DNA of 62,858 nucleotides from an uncultured Clostridia bacterium. GTDB lineage: Bacteria; Bacillota; Clostridia; Christensenellales; Aristaeellaceae. The stretch lies in contig CANRLC010000010.1 of the NCBI GenBank assembly GCA_947631405.1, forward strand, positions 1 to 62,858, given 5' to 3'. Both the position numbers and the translations under genes were made by a program. This document shows, piece by piece, positions 8,417 to 16,122 of the stretch. The notes beneath the pieces were generated by a model. That model worked only from the letters and a program-made list of their open reading frames with translations, was not told the origin of the DNA and did no database searches. How positions within the stretch are numbered: the first letter of the stretch is position 1; each line of letters opens with the position of its first letter.

Positions 8417-8584
8417 CTAGTATAGCACAGAGGCGGCCAGCTCACAAGGGTCTTCGCGGGAAAAAACCTCCCGCCCGGGAACGCTCCCCTCCCCGCGCGC
8501 AGCCGCGAGCAGAACGCAGACCAACAGCAGCGCCAGAAACAGCGCGAGCAACCGCCCGTCCTTGATGCCCCTCATCTTGTTCAT
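8417..8584 (-). CDS. Small single-span membrane protein
   Basis: A 55-residue protein with basic N-terminus (MNKMRGIKDGR), one hydrophobic helix (LLALFLALLLVCVLLAAA) and a short polar, glycine-rich tail. The start is set by GGAGGGG seven bases upstream. It could be a membrane peptide or a cleaved secreted peptide. It lies just upstream of smpB on the same strand. No family recognised. Confidence 0.5.
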   Translation of the reverse strand: MNKMRGIKDGRLLALFLALLLVCVLLAAARGEGSVPGREVFSREDPCELAASVLY

Positions 8585-8668
8585 CCTATGCCCCTCCGTT
8601 CTGATCTTTTGCGCCCGCTTCTTGCGGTCATATGAATCATACGGCGGCGGCGTAAAATGTGCGGCCAT

Positions 8669-8916
8669 CGGCGGTAAAGCGCGCGTAAAACCGATGCAAA
8701 ATCGCGCGACCGGACTTTTCGCCCGGCCGCGCTCAGTCTGTCAAAAATCTGCTTCCTTATTGTTTGATGCCCGATTTCGCATAGCAGAAAAAACTCAACA
8801 ATCATTGAAATGATAAGAGGCGTTCTTCCTCCCCCTGCTGGGGGGAGGAAGAACCTCTTTGACAAGCTAGCGGCCGGGCTTTCGCCCGGCCGCGCTGCGC
8901 TCGTATTGCCTGATTG
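8669..8916. repeat. Intergenic region with a divergent copy (A) of the dispersed palindromic repeat
   Basis: No gene. The core at 8804-8863 has the same plan as the copies at 19.9, 20.05 and 26.9 kb: ATTGAAATGAT, then a long hairpin CTTCCTCCCCC-TGCT-GGGGGAGGAAG, then CTCTTTGACAAGC. Upstream sequence (CGATTTCGCA...) also aligns loosely. A further perfect hairpin GCGGCCGGGC...GCCCGGCCGC (8870-8893) may terminate the transaldolase transcript or the small gene. Confidence 0.55.
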
Positions 8917-9576
8917 TTACTTGCCAAACACGCTGATGTAGTCCTTCTTGAACTTCTCGATGCCCGCGTCCGTCAGGGGATGCTTGGTCATCTGCTCGAT
9001 GACCTTGTAGGGCACGGTCGCGATGTCGGCCCCGGCGAGCGCGCAGTCCGTCACATGGATGGGATTGCGCACGCTGGCGGCGATGATCTCGGTGGTGATG
9101 TCCGGGTAGTTGTCAAACATCGCGCTGATGTCGCGGATGAGGTCGATGCCCGGCTGGGAGATGTCGTCCAGACGCCCGAGGAACGGGCTGACGTAGGAAG
9201 CGCCCGCGCGCGCGGCGAGCAGCGCCTGATTGGCGGTGAAGATCAGCGTGCAGTTGGTCGGGATGCCCTCGGCGGAGAGCACCTTGATCGCCTTGAGGCC
9301 CTCGACGGTCATCGGGATCTTGACGACCATGTGCTCCGGGCAGAGCTTGTAGATCTCGCGGCCCTCGGCGATCATCCCGGCGGCGTCCTCGGTGGTCGCC
9401 TTCACCTCGCCGGAGATCGGGCCGTCCACGAAGGAGGCGATCTCCGCGAGGGTCTCGGCGTAGTCCCGGCCCTCCTTGGCGATCAGGCTGGGGTTCGTGG
9501 TCACGCCCGCGATCACGCCCATGTCGTTGGCGGCGCGGATCTCGGCGACGTTTGCGGTGTCGATGAAGAGTTTCAT
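8917..9576 (-). CDS. Transaldolase / fructose-6-phosphate aldolase family (TalC/MipB type)
   Basis: A 219-residue TIM-barrel aldolase of the short transaldolase family, which moves a dihydroxyacetone unit between sugar phosphates in the pentose phosphate pathway. Motifs: [22 protein letters not shown], the Schiff-base lysine K86 in [23 protein letters not shown] and [10 protein letters not shown]. Full family length. It is the third gene of a minus-strand lacI-uidA-transaldolase run, consistent with channelling pentose or hexose phosphates from uronic acid breakdown. Transaldolase versus F6P aldolase specificity is not settled by sequence. Confidence 0.92.
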   Translation of the reverse strand: MKLFIDTANVAEIRAANDMGVIAGVTTNPSLIAKEGRDYAETLAEIASFVDGPISGEVKATTEDAAGMIAEGREIYKLCPEHMVVKIPMTVEGLKAIKVLSAEGIPTNCTLIFTANQALLAARAGASYVSPFLGRLDDISQPGIDLIRDISAMFDNYPDITTEIIAASVRNPIHVTDCALAGADIATVPYKVIEQMTKHPLTDAGIEKFKKDYISVFGK

Positions 9577-9666
9577 GTCAAAAACCTTCCTTTCTGCCTT
9601 TCGGCTGCGCGGTGTGATGTATGCGTTCGCGCCCGGCGGCGAGGCTCGCCCGGCGCGTGATCGCCG

Positions 9667-11418
9667 TCATTCGCCCTTGTGAAAATCCTTCCAGCGTTCC
9701 CTAAAGTAGTGCGCCGCCAGCTTGGGACGGCGGTCGCGCGTGAAGAGGCCCTTGCGGTTCCCGCCCGCGCGCATCGGCCCCTGCTGCGTGCCGAAGTCCG
9801 CGAAGTTCCACGGCGTCTCGCCAACCACAAAGGGCCGCTCGTCGAGGCACGCGTTGATCGCCTTGTAATACTCCGCCTGAAACTCCTCGGTGAACATCTC
9901 CGGCGCGGCGGCGTGCAGCCCGGCGACGGTGTCCGCGCCGTACTCGGAGAGGATGAGCGGCTTGCCCAGCTTCTCCCAGTAATCCAGCTCCATCCGCATC
10001 GCGTACTGCGCGGCGGGCAGATCGCCCGAGAGGTTGTACCAGCCGTAGTAGCGGTTGACGCTCACCACGTCCATCGAGGGCACGGCGAGGTCGCGCGTGT
10101 AGTCGTTCTGGCAGCCGACCAGCGTCACCGGGCGGTTTTGCGGGTCGAGCCGGTGCGCCAGCTCGTAGAGCGGATGCCAGTAATCGTAGGCCTCCTGCGG
10201 GAGGGCCTCGGTGTTCGGCTCGTTGCCCAAGCTCCACATCACCACGCAGGGGTGGTTCTTGTCCCGCGCGATCATGTCCGCGAGCACCTGCCGGTGATAC
10301 GCCGCCAGCGCCCAGCCATACGGCTCGCCCTCCCCCGGCGCGCCGATGCCCACGGCGGGCGTCTCCGCGATCACCACGATGCCCTCGCGGTCGCACAGCG
10401 CGAGCATCTCCTCCGCGTAAGGGTAGTGGCTGGTGCGGAAGGCGTTGGCGTTCAGCCAGTGAAACAGGTTGATGTCCGTCACGTTCACGCAGTCGTCCGT
10501 GCCGCGCCCCCTAAAGGGGGAATCCTCGTGCTTGCAGGGGCCGTGGAAGTGGAAGGGCTTGCCGTTAAGCAGCACCTTCGCGCCCTCCACGCGCACCTCG
10601 CGCACGCCGAAGCGCAGCTCGTAGACGTCCTCGCCGAAGGTCGCGCGCGCGGTATACAGGTACGGCGTACCCGGCCACGGCTCCCAGAGCTTCGGCTGCG
10701 GGATGGAAAGCGTGCCCCGCTCCCCCTCCGCCTCGGCGACGGGCGCGCCGTCCGCGTCGAAGATCTGCACGCGCGCGCTGCCCTCGCCCGCCGCGGCGAT
10801 CTCGTAGCGGACGCGCCCGTCCAGCGACGGCACGAGCGTCACGTCCTCGATGTGCGCGCGCGGCATGGCCAGCAGGCGCACCGGCCGGGTGACGCCCGCG
10901 TAGTTGAAAAAGTCGAAGTTGGGCAGGTTGACGCCGCGCTCCCGCTGCAGGCGCTTGCCCGCCTCTACGCTGGGGATGCCGGGGTTGTCCGAGCCGAAAA
11001 ACGCCGTGCCGCCCTCGTTGCCCACGGGCAGCGTGTGGTGGCCGATGCGGTTGTCCACCTCGATCTCAAGCCACGCGCTCTCGCCCGGCGCGACGAGGTC
11101 GGTGATCTCCGCCTCGAAGGGCAAAAAGCCGCCGCGATGCGCGCAGAGCGGCGCGCCGTTCAGCGACACGCGCGCGTCGTGCGTCACCGCGTCAAAGCGC
11201 AGCGATACGCGCTTGCCCGCGAACGCGGCGGGCACCGTGAAGCGCGTGCGGTAAAACGCGAGGCCGACATGCGCGCGATACGCGGGGTCGGCGGACTGAT
11301 CGTTGTAGGACGCGGGCACGGCGATGGGCTGCCAGCGCTCCTGCCCGTCCAGCCGGAAATCCCACACGCCGGACAGGTCGATCGCGGCGCGGGCCGCGTT
11401 GGTCTGCGGATAAAGCAT
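9667..11418 (-). CDS. uidA: Beta-glucuronidase, glycoside hydrolase family 2
   Basis: A 583-residue GH2 enzyme releasing glucuronic acid from beta-glucuronides. The N-terminal sugar-binding jelly roll (DLSGVWDFRLDG) and Ig-like domain are followed by the TIM barrel. The acid/base is E400 in SLGNEPNT and the nucleophile E492 in LSEYGAD. The N-x-K carboxylate-recognition motif (N554, K556 in GGNRKGLFTR) separates glucuronidases from galactosidases. The region between VIAETPAVG and the HPCVVMWS strand is short, so this is not a loop-1 enzyme of the E. coli type. No signal peptide: cytoplasmic. Start follows AAAGGAGG. Lies 13 bp after lacI. Confidence 0.95.
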   Translation of the reverse strand: MLYPQTNAARAAIDLSGVWDFRLDGQERWQPIAVPASYNDQSADPAYRAHVGLAFYRTRFTVPAAFAGKRVSLRFDAVTHDARVSLNGAPLCAHRGGFLPFEAEITDLVAPGESAWLEIEVDNRIGHHTLPVGNEGGTAFFGSDNPGIPSVEAGKRLQRERGVNLPNFDFFNYAGVTRPVRLLAMPRAHIEDVTLVPSLDGRVRYEIAAAGEGSARVQIFDADGAPVAEAEGERGTLSIPQPKLWEPWPGTPYLYTARATFGEDVYELRFGVREVRVEGAKVLLNGKPFHFHGPCKHEDSPFRGRGTDDCVNVTDINLFHWLNANAFRTSHYPYAEEMLALCDREGIVVIAETPAVGIGAPGEGEPYGWALAAYHRQVLADMIARDKNHPCVVMWSLGNEPNTEALPQEAYDYWHPLYELAHRLDPQNRPVTLVGCQNDYTRDLAVPSMDVVSVNRYYGWYNLSGDLPAAQYAMRMELDYWEKLGKPLILSEYGADTVAGLHAAAPEMFTEEFQAEYYKAINACLDERPFVVGETPWNFADFGTQQGPMRAGGNRKGLFTRDRRPKLAAHYFRERWKDFHKGE

Positions 11419-11431
11419 GGGGCGCCTCCTT

Positions 11432-12481
11432 TTACACTTCCCGTTCTGCGCGCACGAGGGACGCGCCGCAGCTCTCCCGGACGATCAGCGAGGATTCGCG
11501 GGTGCGGCTGTAATGGAAGGTGCTGCCGCCGTTGACGGCGCTGACCAGCTCGCTGACGGCGGCCTGTCCGTGCTCGTAGGCGTGCAGATCGACGGTCGTC
11601 AGCGGGGGATTCAGATATGGAGCGAAGAACAGGTTGTCGCAGCCGACGAGCGCGACGTCCTCCGGCACACGCAGGCCCTCCCGTTGCAGCTGGCAGAGCA
11701 CGCCGAGGGCGACCATGTCGTTGAAGGCGATGACGGCGGTGGGCCGCTCGTCCGGCGCGTAGGCGGCCAGCAGGCGCGCCACGCCGACCTCGCCCGACTG
11801 GGGCGTGAAGCCCGTGGAAAACAGGCCGCGGCTCTGCAGGGGCAGGCCGAGGCGCTCCAGCTCCTCGTAAAAGCTGTCCCGGCGCACGGATCGGAAGCGC
11901 TCGTTCGGGCCGCCGCCGATGAGCACGATGCGCCGGTGTCCCAGCCGCACCAGATGCGCGACGCTCTTGCGCGTGGCCGTGGAGGGATCGGAGGTGATGT
12001 TGATGCCGCCCATGCCCTCCACGCGCGGGCAAAGCGTGACCACGGGCATCTCCCGCAGCAGGCGATCGACGCTGCGCGAGAGCAGCTCCGGCTCGCCGTC
12101 CTCCACCATCGAGCCGACCAGCACCGCGCCCTCCGGTGCGTGGGCAAGGATGCGCTGCGTCAACTCCTCGCCGCCCTCTCCCTCGAGGTGGTCGCTCGCG
12201 TAGATTTGCAGCGCGTAGCCCGCGCGCGCCGCCTCGGCGGCCGCGCCGTCGGCAAGCGCGGTATAATAAGGATTGGACAGGTCGGTGACCGCCAGCGCCA
12301 GCGCGCCGCGATGCCTGGGGCGGTCTGCGGCGTGGCGATAGCCCAGCGCCGCCATCGCCTCCTCCACCTTGCGGCGGGAGGCGGCGGAGACGACGCCGCC
12401 GGAGGTCGTGCGCGACACCGTGGCGATGGACACGCCCGCCAGCTTCGCCACGTCGTAGATGGTCGGGGCCTTGCCCTGCAT
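11432..12481 (-). CDS. LacI-family transcriptional regulator
   Basis: A 349-residue repressor. The N-terminal HTH TIYDVAKLAGVSIATVSRTTSG is followed by the hinge and a periplasmic-binding-like effector domain (ALAVTDLSNPYYTALADG, VIAFNDMVALGVL, DVALVGCDN). ATG at 12481 is preferred, 10 bases behind AGGAAGG; a GTG three codons earlier sits on top of that site. It heads the lacI-uidA-transaldolase operon and diverges from the sugar importer. It most likely represses both, with a glucuronide-derived sugar as inducer; this is inferred from context. Confidence 0.93.
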   Translation of the reverse strand: MQGKAPTIYDVAKLAGVSIATVSRTTSGGVVSAASRRKVEEAMAALGYRHAADRPRHRGALALAVTDLSNPYYTALADGAAAEAARAGYALQIYASDHLEGEGGEELTQRILAHAPEGAVLVGSMVEDGEPELLSRSVDRLLREMPVVTLCPRVEGMGGINITSDPSTATRKSVAHLVRLGHRRIVLIGGGPNERFRSVRRDSFYEELERLGLPLQSRGLFSTGFTPQSGEVGVARLLAAYAPDERPTAVIAFNDMVALGVLCQLQREGLRVPEDVALVGCDNLFFAPYLNPPLTTVDLHAYEHGQAAVSELVSAVNGGSTFHYSRTRESSLIVRESCGASLVRAEREV

Positions 12482-12514
12482 GCCGCTCACCCCTTCCTGC
12501 GATCTTTAACTTTT

Positions 12515-12542
12515 ATTATACCAGATTCTGTGCCGCTTACAA
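12515..12542 (-). promoter_or_regulatory. Promoter of the lacI-uidA-transaldolase operon
   Basis: On the minus strand: TTGTAA (12537-12542), a 16-bp spacer and perfect TATAAT (12515-12520). The -35 overlaps one of the TTACA/TTTACAG motifs, which fits autoregulation by the LacI protein. Confidence 0.6.
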
Positions 12543-12713
12543 TACGTTTACAGTAGATTTTGAAAAAAATAGGGCAGTTTGCCGGAATCTCTTCCAAAAC
12601 TTTGCGCAAAACCGTTGACGTTCCGCCCCGCAAGTTGTATAATCATGACGATAGAAATCCGATGTCGACTTTCATTGCTGTAAATCGCTGTAAGAAGCTT
12701 CCATCGCTTACAG
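12536..12713. promoter_or_regulatory. Cluster of CTGTAA/TTACAG motifs, candidate LacI-family operators
   Basis: Motifs: CTTACA (12536-12541), TTTACAG (12547-12553), CTGTAAA (12678-12684), CTGTAAG (12688-12694) and CTTACAG (12707-12713). The last two form an inverted repeat. One group overlaps the lacI promoter; the other lies 35-70 bp downstream of the importer promoter's -10, allowing roadblock or looping repression. The five repeats in under 180 bp stand out from the surrounding sequence. Confidence 0.5.
12615..12643 (+). promoter_or_regulatory. Promoter of the sugar ABC importer operon
   Basis: TTGACG (12615-12620), a 17-bp spacer and perfect TATAAT (12638-12643). The leader to the first gene is about 135 nt and carries the candidate operators. 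Confidence 0.8.
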
Positions 12714-12786
12714 TGCAGGCCCTATCTCACAAGCGTATCGAGCGGGCCGCGGGCCCGTTCAGATAAATTAAAAAGGAGGAAACCCC

Positions 12787-14037
12787 ATGAAGAAACTGCT
12801 CTGCCTGGCGCTCGTCGCGCTGATGGCGCTGTCCATGGCCGCCATCGCGTCCGCTGAGGGCACGACCGTCTCCATCGCGACTTGGGACGTCGGCACCACC
12901 CCCTATCTGAAAGCCCAGAAGGATGCCTACGAGGCTTCCCATCCCGACGTGACCATCGAGTACATCGATCTCGCGTCGCAGGATTATCCCACCAAGGCCG
13001 CCGCGATGCTCGCCGCCAACGACACCACCGACATCTTCATGGTCAAGGAGATCCTCGACCTGCACAACTGGAATGAGGCCGGCTACGTCGAGAACCTGAA
13101 CGACTACATCGCCTCCAGCAACTACGACCTGAGCGGCTTCGTCGGCATGGACGCCAACTACGCCATCGACGGCAATCAGGTCGCTCTGCCCTTCCGCTCC
13201 GACTTCTGGGTTCTCTTCTACAACAAGGACATCTTTGATGCCGCGGGCGTCGAGTATCCGACCAACGACATGAGCTGGGAGGAGTACAAGGAGCTGGCCA
13301 TCAAGCTGACCGATGCTGAGAAGGGCATCTACGGCACGCACTATCACACCTGGCTCTCCGCTGTGGTCAATCACTCCGTGGCCGACGGCGTGAACACGCT
13401 GATCGACGGCGAATACTCCGATCTGGCGTACTTCTATCAGCTGGTTCTCGACCTCGAGGACGCGGGCGCCTGCATGGCGTACCCCGAGCTGAAGGCCTCC
13501 GGCCTGCACTACTCCGGCGCGTTCGGCAACGGCAACATCGCCATGATGCCGATGGGCTACTGGTACGTCGCCACGATGATCTCCAGCATCGCGGACGGCA
13601 CCTATGACGTGGGCAACTGGGGCATCGTCGCGATGCCGACCAAGGACGACGTCGCCGCCGGCTCCACCTTCGGCAACCTGACCGGCGTGGCCATCAACGC
13701 CAAGTCCGCCAACAAGGACGCCGCGTGGGATTACATCGCGTGGCTTTGCGGCCCCGAGGGTTCCGCCGCGACCGCCTCGACCGGCAGCCGTCCGGCGTGG
13801 GTCTCCGATGACGTCGCCGACGTCATGGCTTCCGTCGAGGGCTTCCCGACCGACGACGCCAGCAAGGCCGCGCTGCTGCCGACCTACGTCGGCGTCGAGA
13901 TCCCCGGCACTGACAAGTCCGCGGACATCTCCACCGCGCTCAACGAGGTTCACACCGAGATCATGACGCGCAACCTCACCGTCGAGGAAGGCATCGACGA
14001 GATGAACCTGCGCGTGGCCGAGATTCTGGCCAAGTAA
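12787..14037 (+). CDS. Extracellular sugar-binding protein of an ABC importer
   Basis: A 416-residue solute-binding protein of the carbohydrate uptake transporter-1 (MalE/UgpB-like) type. Residues 1-22 form a signal peptide ending in an AxA-type site (ASAEG) rather than a lipobox cysteine, which is unusual for a Gram-positive binding protein and leaves its membrane anchoring unexplained. The mature part has DIFMVKEILDLHNW, LPFRSDFWVLFYNKDIF and GNGNIAMMPMGYW, typical of the fold. A strong AAAAAGGAGGAA site precedes it. Two permeases follow; no ATPase gene is present, so it probably uses a shared MsmX-type ATPase encoded elsewhere. Confidence 0.93.
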   Translation: MKKLLCLALVALMALSMAAIASAEGTTVSIATWDVGTTPYLKAQKDAYEASHPDVTIEYIDLASQDYPTKAAAMLAANDTTDIFMVKEILDLHNWNEAGYVENLNDYIASSNYDLSGFVGMDANYAIDGNQVALPFRSDFWVLFYNKDIFDAAGVEYPTNDMSWEEYKELAIKLTDAEKGIYGTHYHTWLSAVVNHSVADGVNTLIDGEYSDLAYFYQLVLDLEDAGACMAYPELKASGLHYSGAFGNGNIAMMPMGYWYVATMISSIADGTYDVGNWGIVAMPTKDDVAAGSTFGNLTGVAINAKSANKDAAWDYIAWLCGPEGSAATASTGSRPAWVSDDVADVMASVEGFPTDDASKAALLPTYVGVEIPGTDKSADISTALNEVHTEIMTRNLTVEEGIDEMNLRVAEILAK

Positions 14038-14064
14038 TTTCGGGTATCTGCGCTTGGATCACCG

Positions 14065-14098
14065 GGGCGGGGACGGCGAACGCTCGCCGTCCCCGCCC
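14065..14098 (+). terminator. Intercistronic hairpin after the binding-protein gene
   Basis: A perfect 15-bp stem (14065-14079 with 14084-14098) and 4-nt loop, followed by TTCTTTCT. Its place between binding protein and permeases suggests partial termination or mRNA stabilisation giving binding protein in excess. Confidence 0.7.
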
Positions 14099-14162
14099 TT
14101 CTTTCTCCGTCTTCGATCATCCCGGGGCGGGCGCTCCGCCTCCCCGAAAGGAGCGTTCAGTC

Positions 14163-15149
14163 ATGACCTATTTTCCGGGCGACCCCAAGCCGAAGAAGCG
14201 CATGAGCAGGCTGGAGCGCAAAAACACGCTGATCGCCTACTCCTTCCTCGCGCCCAACTTCATCGGCTTCGCGGTCTTCACGCTCGTCCCCGTCGTGCTC
14301 TCCGTGCTGATGTCCTTCTCCGAGTGGAAGGGCGGCGCGCTTTCGAGCATGAAATTCATGGGCCTTGCCAATTATGCGAACATCTTCAGCACCACCCGCG
14401 TCGGCATGACGATGGCGGACAAGGGCTTCCTCGCGGGCATCGCCTACTTCTTCAATCGCGTCGATCTGGGCATCGCGCTCAAAAACACCGTCTTTTACAC
14501 GGTCGTCACCGTTCCGCTGACGCTGGTCTGCTCCGTCGCGCTGGCGATAGCGCTCAACAAGAGCGTGCGCGGCGCGGTGGGATTCAGAGCCGTGTTCTTC
14601 TTCCCCTACGTCGCCTCGATGGTCGCCATCTGCGTCTGCTGGAACTTCATGCTCATGAAGGACGGCCCGATCAACCAGCTCATCATGGCGCTGGGCATCA
14701 ATTTCAACAAGAGCTGGACGGCGGACAACACCATGGCCATGTGGTCGATCATCCTCGTGAGCGTATGGCGCAATATGGGCTACTACATGGTCATCTATCT
14801 GGCCGCGCTGCAGGGCATCCCGCGGGAACTGTACGAGGCCGCCACCGTGGACGGCGCGAACAAGTGGCAGCAGTTCACCAACATCACCCTGCCGCAGCTC
14901 AGCCCCACGACGTTTTTCGCCTCGGTCATGCTGATGATCAGCTGCTTCAAGATCTACGACACCGTCGCCATCATGACGGGCGGCGGCCCGGGCCGCGCGA
15001 CGAAGATGCTGGTCACCTACATCTACGACACGGCCTTCGTCAGCTATGAGTACGGCACGGCGAGCGCCATCGCGATGATCCTGCTGGTGATCGTGCTGGC
15101 GGTGACGATCGTGCAGTTCAGCATGGAAAAGAAATTCGCCAACGACTGA
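14163..15149 (+). CDS. Sugar ABC transporter permease (MalF-type)
   Basis: A 328-residue membrane protein with about six hydrophobic segments, beginning near residue 22 (TLIAYSFLAPNFIGFAVFTL). The EAA loop that docks the ATPase is ELYEAATVDGANKWQQFTNITLP. It forms the transmembrane channel together with the following permease. Start ATG at 14163 after GAAAGGAGCG. Confidence 0.94.
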   Translation: MTYFPGDPKPKKRMSRLERKNTLIAYSFLAPNFIGFAVFTLVPVVLSVLMSFSEWKGGALSSMKFMGLANYANIFSTTRVGMTMADKGFLAGIAYFFNRVDLGIALKNTVFYTVVTVPLTLVCSVALAIALNKSVRGAVGFRAVFFFPYVASMVAICVCWNFMLMKDGPINQLIMALGINFNKSWTADNTMAMWSIILVSVWRNMGYYMVIYLAALQGIPRELYEAATVDGANKWQQFTNITLPQLSPTTFFASVMLMISCFKIYDTVAIMTGGGPGRATKMLVTYIYDTAFVSYEYGTASAIAMILLVIVLAVTIVQFSMEKKFAND

Positions 15150-15166
15150 GAAAGGAGGAAAGATTC

Positions 15167-16036
15167 ATGTCACAGGCTGTTGCGAGCAAGGGCGCGATCC
15201 GGCAGGACAGCAAGGCGGCGCATATTATCGGACAGATCGTCGTCTACGTCGTGCTGATCGCCATCGCGCTGTTCACGCTGATCCCGTTCGTGTGGATGCT
15301 TTCCGCCTCGCTCAAGCTCGACCGCGAGGTCTTCAGCTATCCGATCCGCTGGATTCCCGAGACCTTCCACTGGGAAAACTACTCCCTCATCTGGACGAAG
15401 GTGCCGATGCTCACCTACGCCAAGAACACCGCCATCGTGGCGGTCGCGGTCACGTTCATCCAGACGCTGACCTCCTCCTTCGCCGCGTATGCGTTCGCCA
15501 AGCTGCATTTCAAGGGCCGCGACGTGCTGTTCATGGCCTACATCGGCACCATCGCCGTGCCGTGGCAGGCGTACATGCTGCCGCAGTTCATCCTCATGCG
15601 CTCCATGGGCCTGTACGACAGGCTGCTGGCGATCATGGTGCTGCAAGCGTTCTCGGCGTTCGGCGTGTTCCTGATGCGCCAGTTCTACCAGAACATCCCC
15701 ACGGAGCTTTGCGAGGCCGCGCGCATCGACGGCCTGTCGGAGTACGGCATCTGGTTCAAGATCATGCTGCCGCTCTCCAAGGCCGCCATCGCGACGCTGG
15801 TCATCTTCACCTTTGTGGGCACATGGAACGACTACATGGGGCCGATGATCTACCTGACGCACGACGCCAACAAGACCATTCAGGTCGGTCTGCGCCGCTT
15901 CATTCAGGAGAATTCGAGCGACTACCACCTCATCATGGCCGCGTCCGTCGTCTCCCTGATCCCGGTGTCGATCGTCTTCCTCGCGCTGCAAAAGTACTTC
16001 ATCGAGGGAATCGCCACCTCCGGCCTCAAGGGCTGA
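15167..16036 (+). CDS. Sugar ABC transporter permease (MalG-type)
   Basis: A 289-residue partner permease with about six membrane segments. The N-terminal signature is ALFTLIPFVWMLSASLK, and the EAA loop ELCEAARIDGLSEYGIWFKIMLP. It lies 17 bp after the first permease with a GAAAGGAGG site, so the two are co-translated at similar levels. Confidence 0.94.
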   Translation: MSQAVASKGAIRQDSKAAHIIGQIVVYVVLIAIALFTLIPFVWMLSASLKLDREVFSYPIRWIPETFHWENYSLIWTKVPMLTYAKNTAIVAVAVTFIQTLTSSFAAYAFAKLHFKGRDVLFMAYIGTIAVPWQAYMLPQFILMRSMGLYDRLLAIMVLQAFSAFGVFLMRQFYQNIPTELCEAARIDGLSEYGIWFKIMLPLSKAAIATLVIFTFVGTWNDYMGPMIYLTHDANKTIQVGLRRFIQENSSDYHLIMAASVVSLIPVSIVFLALQKYFIEGIATSGLKG

Positions 16037-16070
16037 TCTTGACAGGACGATTCTTCCATCGTATCCTAGA

Positions 16071-16108
16071 GGCTGCCCGCGACGCCGGCCGCGGGCAGCC
16101 CGTCTTTT
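16071..16108 (+). terminator. Hairpin between the importer and the DUF2264 gene
   Basis: GGCTGCCCGCG pairs with the CGCGGGCAGCC half ending at 16100, followed by CGTCTTTT. It probably reduces, without abolishing, read-through into the downstream enzymes. Confidence 0.6.
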
Positions 16109-16122
16109 GAGGAGGCTTTCGC

